Below are positions 8,190 to 14,113 of a stretch of DNA of 64,000 bases, piece after piece. Below the pieces are notes generated by a model. The model saw nothing but the letters and a program-made list of their open reading frames with translations. It was not told the DNA's origin and did not search any database. The stretch's first letter is position 1. The number at the start of each line of letters is the position of its first letter. A program made the translations under genes and the position numbers. Origin of the DNA: Chitinophagales bacterium (GTDB lineage: Bacteria > Bacteroidota > Bacteroidia > Chitinophagales > UBA2359); contig JAHDDN010000001.1 in NCBI GenBank assembly GCA_020629335.1, forward strand, positions 1 through 64,000. The letters run 5' to 3'.

Positions 8190-9314
8190 ATGAAATTTAC
8201 AGTAGATTCAAAAGCATTTCTAAAAGAGGTGCAGTTAATAAACACAATTGTTAACAACAATCCAGTACTCCCAATTTTGGCAGACGTACTATTGACTTTA
8301 AAAGGTAATAATTTGTCTTTACGAAGTAGCGATTTAGAAATTAATTTATCAAGCATCTTAACGGTAGATGGCAAAGACGACGGTGAAATATGCGTAAATG
8401 CTAAAATGCTAAAAGATACCTTAGCGGCTTTACCACAGCAGCCGATAATTTTTAGTGCAAACTTAGAAAGCTTCAAAATTGATATAAAAGCTGAAACGGG
8501 TGAATACTCTTTTGTTGGTGAAGATTCAGAAGATTTTCCTGATTTAATAGATGTTCAATATACTCAAAATCTAAGCATAGATTCAAAAGTTTTAGGTAGG
8601 GCTTTTGATATGACAAACTTCGCCACAAGCACAGACGAGTTAAGACCAGCAATGACAGGTGTTTTAATTGAGTCAGAAGACAATAAACTGAATTTTGTAG
8701 CTACCGATGCACATAAGCTCTCTAAACACGTTAAATCTTTCGATACAGCCTTTAAAAGCCCTATCAATGTAATTGTGCCTAGAAAGGCAGTAAATGCCTT
8801 AAATGCGTCCTTAAATGGCTTTGTGGGCGATGTTGATGTACAGGTATCGGACAGAAATATTATTTTTAATGTTGGTGGTGTAGAAATAGCTGCTAGATTG
8901 GTAGCTGCCAGATACCCAAATTACAACTCTGTTATTCCCGAAAATAACAAGGTTATGACTGTTAATAGGATTGATTTATTAAACAGCGTTAAGCGTTTGT
9001 CTATCTTTTCAAACAAGACTACCTATCAATTAAGCTTAGAGGTTAAAAACAATTCTTTGAAGGTTTCTTCTAAAGATTTAGATTTTAATAATGAAGGTAT
9101 TGAAGACTTGATTGTTGAATATTCAAGCGAGCCTATTCACATAGCTTTTAATGCTAAATACTTACTAGAATTATTAACGGCTTTAGATTGTGAGAGCATA
9201 GATTTTAGATTTTCTACACCTCAAAAAGCTGGAATTATTGAACCTTCATTAAGTGATGAAAGTGAAAAAACGTTGATGCTTGCAATGCCTATAATGATAA
9301 CTGATGAAGCTTAA
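8190..9314 (+). CDS. dnaN: DNA polymerase III beta subunit-like sliding clamp (374 aa)
   Basis: Length and pattern fit DnaN. The start MKFTVDSKAFLKEVQLI leads into NPVLPILADVLL, then the second-domain signature RPAMTGVLIESEDNKLNFVATDAHKLS, the third-domain RYPNYNSVIPENN, and a closing LMLAMPIM like the typical M-P-M/L end. It should form a ring that holds a polymerase, host or phage, on DNA. A phage-encoded bacterial-type clamp is not usual and may recruit the host Pol III. Confidence 0.93.
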   Translation: MKFTVDSKAFLKEVQLINTIVNNNPVLPILADVLLTLKGNNLSLRSSDLEINLSSILTVDGKDDGEICVNAKMLKDTLAALPQQPIIFSANLESFKIDIKAETGEYSFVGEDSEDFPDLIDVQYTQNLSIDSKVLGRAFDMTNFATSTDELRPAMTGVLIESEDNKLNFVATDAHKLSKHVKSFDTAFKSPINVIVPRKAVNALNASLNGFVGDVDVQVSDRNIIFNVGGVEIAARLVAARYPNYNSVIPENNKVMTVNRIDLLNSVKRLSIFSNKTTYQLSLEVKNNSLKVSSKDLDFNNEGIEDLIVEYSSEPIHIAFNAKYLLELLTALDCESIDFRFSTPQKAGIIEPSLSDESEKTLMLAMPIMITDEA

Positions 9315-9325
9315 AAATTAGAGAT

Positions 9326-9901
9326 ATGAGTTGTTATAGAAATACATTATACATAACGCTAAACGGTAAAACTGAACAGAAAACTAAGTTTACCAAAGAG
9401 CCAATAAATGAAGATTTTGAGGAACAAGATATTGAATTTTTGAATGGTAAAAAGGTACGTCTCTTTAAGAGGATGCCTTTTATGAGAAACCAAAATAATG
9501 AGTCTTGGAATAAAAAACCTATTTACACATTGATGCCTCCTATTGAGTTGAAGAAATCAATAAGCATCAAACAATTTTATGAGGGGAAAGATAAAGCATT
9601 GATTGCTGAATTAAACCTTATAAAAAAATCTTATCAGTATTTTCATTTAACTGATATTCAGAAGAAAGCTTTTGATTTAGGTTTTTTGTCAGACAATAAG
9701 TCAATAACAACTCTGAATTTAAGGAATAGATACCCTAATTATAGTCACTCACAATGTTATTACGCTTTAGTTAGTTTATCAAGGAATGGATTTTGTAAAA
9801 AGGGGCGTGGTAAGTTTCATTTTACAGTAGGCTTTGATGAAATTCAATCTTTGGAGTTTGGAAGGTGGAAAGAGTCAATAAGAAATTTAAAAGCATCGTG
9901 A
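9326..9901 (+). CDS. Hypothetical protein, possible HTH C-terminus (191 aa)
   Basis: Starts 11 bases after the clamp gene. The C-terminal part (about 110-180: LTDIQKKAFDLGFLSDN, then LRNRYPNYSHSQCYYALVSLSRNGF) has a helix pattern that could be a winged helix. No enzyme motif. Probably DNA-binding, on weak evidence. Confidence 0.6.
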   Translation: MSCYRNTLYITLNGKTEQKTKFTKEPINEDFEEQDIEFLNGKKVRLFKRMPFMRNQNNESWNKKPIYTLMPPIELKKSISIKQFYEGKDKALIAELNLIKKSYQYFHLTDIQKKAFDLGFLSDNKSITTLNLRNRYPNYSHSQCYYALVSLSRNGFCKKGRGKFHFTVGFDEIQSLEFGRWKESIRNLKAS

Positions 9902-9935
9902 TTGCTTATTTAATAAACTTTTAAAAAAAATACTT

Positions 9936-10208
9936 ATGGATTTTATGATTAATTTATTTGTTGTAGGAATATTAATATTCTTAGCTTTTATAGCTTATGA
10001 CATTTATACTTCAGGAGATCATGTTTATATAGATGGCGTAATTATTAAAAAAGATGATATTGAAAATATTTATCCATTAAAACATGATGATGGGACTTAT
10101 TGTATTTGGGTAAACCTAAAAGACAATGAGCATTTAACAGGTGAAACAGAGTTTGAAAATGTGGATGATTGTAAAAGGGTAATTAAAAAAGTTAGTAGGT
10201 ATTTATGA
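9936..10208 (+). CDS. Small membrane-anchored protein (90 aa)
   Basis: One N-terminal transmembrane helix (about residues 5-23, NLFVVGILIFLAFIAYDIY) is followed by a beta-rich soluble domain of about 65 residues. Stop overlaps the next start by four bases. Unrecognised. Confidence 0.6.
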   Translation: MDFMINLFVVGILIFLAFIAYDIYTSGDHVYIDGVIIKKDDIENIYPLKHDDGTYCIWVNLKDNEHLTGETEFENVDDCKRVIKKVSRYL

Positions 10209-10483
10209 GAAACTTAGATATAAGAATTAAAGAGTTACACACAGCTTTAAAGCCAGAAGTAGAGACATTTATGTTGATGAGTAAAATGTTAAATCTAGAA
10301 GATGAATATCCGATGATTGAATTAAAGCTTAATGAAATTGAGCCAATGTTTGAAGAATTAAAGGGTTTATGTGAGCTTGCAAATTACAATACTCATTTTG
10401 CTGATGGAATGCTGGAACATGCTAAAAACATTAGGGAGGCAATTAGTAACCTCTATCAAATAGATGAAGAACTTGGACTTTAA
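10205..10483 (+). CDS. Hypothetical helical protein (92 aa)
   Basis: Acidic all-helix protein (repeated Leu/Glu-rich segments) coupled to the preceding gene by an ATGA overlap. No motif recognised. Confidence 0.6.
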   Translation: MRNLDIRIKELHTALKPEVETFMLMSKMLNLEDEYPMIELKLNEIEPMFEELKGLCELANYNTHFADGMLEHAKNIREAISNLYQIDEELGL

Positions 10484-10667
10484 AATGGAAGCCTATCTAA
10501 AACCAAACTACAAGCAGCATCCTTATTACATTCTACATCAAAGAATCCATATCGAAATGGTTACTGATAAGAAATTAAGGAGGCTGCTTTTTTTACAATC
10601 TGGTAGCGGTTGTAGTGTGGAGAAGTTTATTAAGTTGGTTGGTGTGTGGGAATCTCATAGTACTTAA
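10464..10667 (+). CDS. Hypothetical protein (67 aa)
   Basis: Overlaps the previous gene by 20 bases and its 3' end overlaps the end of the convergent repressor gene by 38 bases. Short, basic and aromatic. Alternative starts exist (for example MEAYLKPNYK, 7 codons in). Last gene of this + strand run. Confidence 0.5.
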   Translation: MKNLDFKMEAYLKPNYKQHPYYILHQRIHIEMVTDKKLRRLLFLQSGSGCSVEKFIKLVGVWESHST

Positions 10668-10860
10668 TTTCTCTTAATAGTTCTGACGGTTGCACTTCTA
10701 AAACTCTGGCTATCTTAAACAATGTTGGAATAGTTGGCTGTCTATCATTCGTGCAATAATAACTTATCAATGCCTCACTTTTATCAATTGCATCAGCTAA
10801 CTCTTTATTGCTAATATCCTTTTCTTTTAAAACTACTGCTATTCTATTTAATCTATTCAT
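10630..10860 (-). CDS. XRE-family helix-turn-helix repressor (76 aa)
   Basis: The product is a bare HTH_3 domain: MNRLNRIAVVLKEKD, SNKELADAIDKSEALISYY as helices 2-3, and QPTIPTLFKIARVLEV as helices 4-5. I start it at MNRLNR, because the longer frame begins upstream of a good -7 element. That makes it a leaderless mRNA, normal for a phage repressor. It is the only - strand gene in the early region and faces a divergent + transcript with an operator-like palindrome between them. Likely a Cro/CI-type switch or early-gene repressor. Confidence 0.8.
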   Translation of the reverse strand: MNRLNRIAVVLKEKDISNKELADAIDKSEALISYYCTNDRQPTIPTLFKIARVLEVQPSELLREIKYYEIPTHQPT

Positions 10861-10864
10861 ATTG

Positions 10865-10872
10865 CAAAGATA
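10865..10872 (-). promoter_or_regulatory. Bacteroidota -7 promoter element for the XRE gene
   Basis: On the minus strand this reads TATCTTTG, an exact match to TAnnTTTG. It sits four bases upstream of the repressor ATG, implying a leaderless or nearly leaderless transcript. TTTGTGTTATG upstream can supply the -33 TTTG. Confidence 0.7.
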
Positions 10873-10884
10873 ATTTAAAAAACA

Positions 10885-10903
10885 TAACACAAATTTAGTG
10901 TTA
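10885..10903. promoter_or_regulatory. Operator-like palindrome TAACAC-N7-GTGTTA
   Basis: A six-base inverted repeat with an AT-only seven-base centre lies between the repressor's -7 box and the divergent + promoter. Its left arm is part of a motif (TTTGTGTTAYGTT read on -) that recurs near other promoters in the window. Likely binding site of the XRE protein; inferred. Confidence 0.55.
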
Positions 10904-10929
10904 ATTAATTAACTTTAAAATAAATGTGC

Positions 10930-10937
10930 TATATTTG
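10930..10937 (+). promoter_or_regulatory. Bacteroidota -7 promoter element TATATTTG
   Basis: Exact TAnnTTTG box reading rightward, about 43 bases before the ATG of the winged-helix gene. It would drive that gene and possibly the following RNA/array and nuclease. Confidence 0.6.
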
Positions 10938-10979
10938 CAACCATAAACGTAACACGAACACTTTAAAACTGATTTGAAA

Positions 10980-11285
10980 ATGGTAAGAACAATTTTAGAA
11001 AATCCTGAGAGGGTTGCGCTTTTAAAGATAATGCTCGATGAAAGTGACTATATGACTTTTAGGGATTTAAAGGCTGCACTTTTTAGGGTAGGATTGCAGC
11101 TAACAGATAATATTTTAATTGAAATGCTTTCAAGGTTATGCGCTCAAAAAAGGGTAGTAGCGAAAATCTTTAGAGAGAAAAGCGGAAACAAAAGATATTA
11201 TTGTATCACTAAAAAAGGGTGTGAGTTGGCTAAAACAGTAGCAGCACCTTATGAAAAGATATTTGGTAAAAGCGTCGGTGTCTGA
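10980..11285 (+). CDS. Winged-helix regulator next to the CRISPR locus (101 aa)
   Basis: Residues 1-85 form a winged-helix DNA-binding domain: LKIMLDESDYMTFRDLKAALF (helices 1-2), ILIEMLSRLCAQKRVV (recognition helix), then a wing (REKSGNKRYYCITKKGCELAK), as in MarR/PadR-like regulators. I prefer the ATG over a TTG two codons earlier. Its TGA falls on the first bases of the upstream CRISPR-associated RNA, so the gene and that RNA are likely cotranscribed. It may control the CRISPR locus or the early/late switch. Confidence 0.7.
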   Translation: MVRTILENPERVALLKIMLDESDYMTFRDLKAALFRVGLQLTDNILIEMLSRLCAQKRVVAKIFREKSGNKRYYCITKKGCELAKTVAAPYEKIFGKSVGV

Positions 11286-11429
11286 TAGTGTAAAAACTAT
11301 TGGAGTTCGACGACTAAAAATGATAAAAATCTATGCTATACAGTAAGTATAAGCTATACGGGGCAAGTTCTAGTGTCCTTAAATCGAGGTCTTTAGTTAG
11401 ACACTCTTGATAACCTGCATAATTAACGG
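11284..11429 (+). ncRNA. tracrRNA-like structured RNA, upstream copy
   Basis: Homologous to the RNA after the nuclease gene. Visible elements in order: hairpin GATAG/CTATT overlapping the preceding TGA; ACGAC-ACTAAAAAT single-stranded block; hairpin GCTATAC/GTATAAGC; hairpin GGGCA/TGTCC (11361-11365 / 11374-11378) with loop AGTTCTAG; a 38-nt core (11377-11414) identical to the other copy, with hairpin GTCT/AGAC. The loop GTTCTA (11367-11372) is the exact complement of TAGAAC, the 3' end of the first repeat of the adjoining array. AACCT (11412-11416) can pair with AGG-A-TT of that repeat. It runs straight into the array. Type V-F tracrRNAs also have two anti-repeat parts. Confidence 0.75.
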
Positions 11430-11515
11430 GTTTAAACGCTAATATGTTAGGATTAGAACGAGGCGTAGCAAATTGGTTTATTAAAGTTTAAACTTTACTA
11501 TGTTAGGATTAGAGC
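11430..11515 (+). CRISPR. Upstream mini-array: two diverged 30-bp repeats, one 26-bp spacer
   Basis: Repeats at 11430-11459 and 11486-11515 begin GTTTAAAC and end GGATTAGAAC and GGATTAGAGC. They match the downstream repeats at GTTTAAAC, the central TATG, and GATT, but differ as a set. The second copy is slightly decayed, as is usual for a terminal repeat. The single spacer (11460-11485) is shorter than the 35-36 bp of the other array. It ends 24 bases before the nuclease ATG, and TTAGGATTA recurs just after the last repeat. Confidence 0.75.
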
Positions 11516-11539
11516 TTAGGATTAAAAAAAGATAAATAA

Positions 11540-13057
11540 ATGCAAACAGTTACAAGGAAAATTGAAATAAGCATCTTAGAAGAAGATGAACAGCTAAGAA
11601 AAGAAAAGTATAAAACTCTTTATTATTGGCTTGATTCAGCTTACAAAATAGCCAATATGGCTGTTAATTCAGAGTTTCAAAAATCCAACTTAATAGACAC
11701 CTTATTGTCTGTAGATAAAGATTTTAATAAATCTAAAATAGCAATTGAGAAATCTATGGAGGTTGAAACAGATAAGGGAAAGTTAGCTTTATTGAAAAAA
11801 GAAAAGGTTGAACTATCTAAAAGTAAGAAAAAGGAGATTGTAGATTGGTTTAATTCAAAATATGGGTGTAATCCTGACAATATACCATTTAGATTTGTAG
11901 CAAATAACACAAAAGAAATACCTGCTATAATATACAACGCCATACAGAACGTTGTCGTCCAAAAACTTAGAAAAGATTTCTGGGAAGTAAAAACAGGTCA
12001 AAAAACACTGCAAACATTCAAAAAAGGGATGCCTATATATTTTACAGGCGCAAATAAAATGATTCCCGTAGAGTGTAAGTCGCAATATTTAGATAAAAAA
12101 GGCAAAAGACATATACAAAAAACATACGCTTTTAATCTCAATAAATACATAGCATTTAAATTCAATTTTGGGCGTGATAAATCGAATAATAGGGTTTTTG
12201 TTCAAAAGTGGATGACTGGGGAATACAAGTTTTGCGATTCATCTTTACAATATGACAGTAATAAAAAGAAATGGTATTTACTAGGTGTTTTCAAGATACC
12301 ATCAAACACCTATAAGCCTGTTAAAAATAGAACAATGGGCGTTGATATAGGTGTTAATTCTGCTGCTTATTGCGGATTGCCTTACTTGATGGTAGGCAAG
12401 GCTATTGGAGACGGTAAAAAGTTAATTCAAGACAAACAAAGACTATACTATAAGAAAAGAGAGTTGCAAAAGTCTTTAAGAATGGCTAAAGGTGGAAGAG
12501 GTAGGAAAAGAAAGTTAGTTGCTCTCAATAAACATCAAAGTAAAGAAAGGAATTTTACAAGGACTGCTAACCATAAAATCGCCAAAGATGTTGTTGATTT
12601 TGCAGTAAAACACAATGTTGAAACGATTGTACTGGAAGAGCTAAAGCACATAAATAAAGACAATGCTTATTTACAAAGATGGTGGTCATATTTTGAGTTG
12701 CAAACATTGATTGAACAGAAGGTTAAGCAACACAAAGGAATGAAACTTATAAAAGTGAATCCAGCTTATACATCACAAACATGTTGTTATTGTGGGAATG
12801 TAGATAAGGCGAATAGACCTAAAGGCGATGGGCAAAGAAGTTGGGAGGTCTTTGATTGTACAAATAATGACTGTGAATCACACTCTAAAAAGAAAAAACT
12901 AAATGCTGACTTTGTAGCTGCTATAAATATTGCAAAGCGTAAAAAAGGAGTTGATTACAAAACCAAAATTGAAAAAGATAAGAAAGGCAAAGTAGGAATT
13001 AAGACTGTAAAAGTTAGCAAAGAACTGACTTTGTTTGATATTGTCGATGCAGCATAG
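11540..13057 (+). CDS. Cas12f-like / TnpB-derived RNA-guided nuclease (505 aa)
   Basis: The C-terminal half is a clear TnpB/Cas12 RuvC. RuvC-I is MGVDIGVN (D269), followed by a basic bridge region (GGRGRKRK, 318-325) and NFTRTANHKIAKDVVDFA. RuvC-II is IVLEELKHI (E366), and VNPAYTSQTCCYCGN leads into the target-nucleic-acid-binding Zn finger with C415/C418 and C440/C445. RuvC-III is NADFVAAINIA (D457). All three acidic residues are present. The N-terminal 260 residues (WED/REC-like) are longer than in most TnpB (about 400 aa in total), and the length falls within the Cas12f range. A Lys-rich tail follows RuvC-III. Flanking tracr-like RNAs and repeat arrays make a type V effector much more likely than an IS605 transposase. 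Substrate, PAM and activity are not visible. Confidence 0.9.
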   Translation: MQTVTRKIEISILEEDEQLRKEKYKTLYYWLDSAYKIANMAVNSEFQKSNLIDTLLSVDKDFNKSKIAIEKSMEVETDKGKLALLKKEKVELSKSKKKEIVDWFNSKYGCNPDNIPFRFVANNTKEIPAIIYNAIQNVVVQKLRKDFWEVKTGQKTLQTFKKGMPIYFTGANKMIPVECKSQYLDKKGKRHIQKTYAFNLNKYIAFKFNFGRDKSNNRVFVQKWMTGEYKFCDSSLQYDSNKKKWYLLGVFKIPSNTYKPVKNRTMGVDIGVNSAAYCGLPYLMVGKAIGDGKKLIQDKQRLYYKKRELQKSLRMAKGGRGRKRKLVALNKHQSKERNFTRTANHKIAKDVVDFAVKHNVETIVLEELKHINKDNAYLQRWWSYFELQTLIEQKVKQHKGMKLIKVNPAYTSQTCCYCGNVDKANRPKGDGQRSWEVFDCTNNDCESHSKKKKLNADFVAAINIAKRKKGVDYKTKIEKDKKGKVGIKTVKVSKELTLFDIVDAA

Positions 13058-13188
13058 TGTAAAACTATGCTTAGAACGACAACTAAAAATAAAATAATCT
13101 ATGCGTATAACGCTATATGGGCTTAGTTTCAGAAGCCTTAAATCGAGGTCTTTAGTTAGACACTCTTGATAACACACTTAAATAACGG
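13052..13188 (+). ncRNA. tracrRNA-like structured RNA, downstream copy
   Basis: Starts in the last codons of the nuclease gene: hairpin GCATAG-TGTAAAA-CTATGC covers its stop codon. Then come ACGAC-ACTAAAAAT, hairpin GCGT/ACGC, and hairpin GGCTT (13120-13124) / AAGCC (13133-13137) with loop AGTTTCAG. Last is the 38-nt core (13136-13173), identical to the upstream RNA. The loop GTTTCA (13126-13131) is the exact complement of TGAAAC at the 3' end of the neighbouring repeats. AACACAC (13171-13177) pairs with GTGTG-A-TT in the repeat with one bulged A. Stem and loop differ from the upstream copy in a compensated way, which is strong evidence for RNA structure and for tracr function. Confidence 0.8.
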
Positions 13189-13349
13189 GTTTAAACTCTA
13201 GTATGGTGTGATTGAAACTTTAAGTTACTTTTGTGATTCATTTTAAATTTATAGTTTAAACTCTAGTATGGTGTGATTGAAACAGTGTTTTGTGCAAAAC
13301 AATTCTAACATCATTGTTAGTTTAAACTCTAGTATGGTGTGATTGAAAC
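13189..13349 (+). CRISPR. Downstream mini-array: three identical 30-bp repeats, two spacers
   Basis: Perfect repeats at 13189-13218, 13254-13283 and 13320-13349 begin GTTTAAACTC and end GTGTGATTGAAAC. The spacers are 35 bp (13219-13253) and 36 bp (13284-13319). The second spacer contains two small palindromes (GTTTTG-TG-CAAAAC and TAACA-TCAT-TGTTA). No cas1, cas2 or other cas gene is nearby, so new spacers would need host machinery or recombination. No leader separates the array from the structured RNA. Confidence 0.92.
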
Positions 13350-13452
13350 GGTAGGGAATCAACATAAATAAAGTTTTAAGCTTCAACTAAAAATCAAAAC
13401 AATAATCTTTAGTACAGACAAACATACAAGGGAAAAGGCATTAGATATTCTA

Positions 13453-14091
13453 GTGATAATCTTATGCTGTTTCTTTATCTACACATCACTTAGAAATAGC
13501 TATTACTGGATAGCTGTTATCTCTTTTTGTTGGGGTTTGTTTTTATTTGTTGGATTGGCTAAAGACAAAAGGTATGTTGATGAAGGTCGCTATCTATCAC
13601 CTTTTAAAGTTATTGGAAGCACACCTACTTATAAGCTTATCTTTTGGTATAAAGATAAAAAGTATAGTGATGGTTATTTATGTATAATACAAAAGGCTAA
13701 GGCTAAAGATAAGAGCAAGCAAGATGCTAAAGATATTACTATGCGTAGGCTAATGAATCAAGATGAATTAGATGATTTAAAGTTTAATGAAGAAGATGCA
13801 CCGCCAGCGATAGGTTGGATGAAGGATGAACTAAGAAAAGATGGGTATAGATTAAATACTATTTGGGACAATATGCTTTTATCTTATAAAGAGTATAGGC
13901 GTATAGATAAGATTTATGAAGATAACAAAAGATATACTAATGTATTTAGTGTTGAATTTTGGGATTATCAATTAAATAGATTGGATGAAGGAATCATTTA
14001 CCAAGCCTTGAATCAGCCTAATGATTTTAATCCAGATGAAAGCCACCCCCACCCTGTTAAGATTGAAATGACAGCTAAAAGGTATATCTAA
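13453..14091 (+). CDS. Membrane-anchored hypothetical protein (212 aa)
   Basis: A GTG-started frame with two N-terminal hydrophobic helices (about 1-12 and 17-33, IAVISFCWGLFLFVGLA) and a charged cytoplasmic or extracytoplasmic domain of about 175 residues. The frame stays open upstream of the GTG toward the CRISPR array but offers no ATG, so the original start may have been lost when the array arrived. Unrecognised. Confidence 0.6.
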   Translation: MIILCCFFIYTSLRNSYYWIAVISFCWGLFLFVGLAKDKRYVDEGRYLSPFKVIGSTPTYKLIFWYKDKKYSDGYLCIIQKAKAKDKSKQDAKDITMRRLMNQDELDDLKFNEEDAPPAIGWMKDELRKDGYRLNTIWDNMLLSYKEYRRIDKIYEDNKRYTNVFSVEFWDYQLNRLDEGIIYQALNQPNDFNPDESHPHPVKIEMTAKRYI

Positions 14092-14113
14092 ACACTATTT
14101 TTAACTATAAGAA

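Noticed and set aside
10861..10890. Longer N-terminus for the XRE repressor
   Set aside because: The extra ten codons overlap a perfect TAnnTTTG promoter box on the same strand, so they are probably not transcribed.
11540..13057. IS605-family TnpB transposase reading of the nuclease
   Set aside because: No TnpA, no left/right end hairpins of IS605 type, and three perfect 30-bp repeats with unique spacers plus matching anti-repeats. A CRISPR-type effector explains more.
13189..13349. Array repeats as phage origin iterons
   Set aside because: Spacers are of equal CRISPR-like length and differ in sequence, and the adjacent nuclease and RNA loop complementarity fit guides better than iterons.
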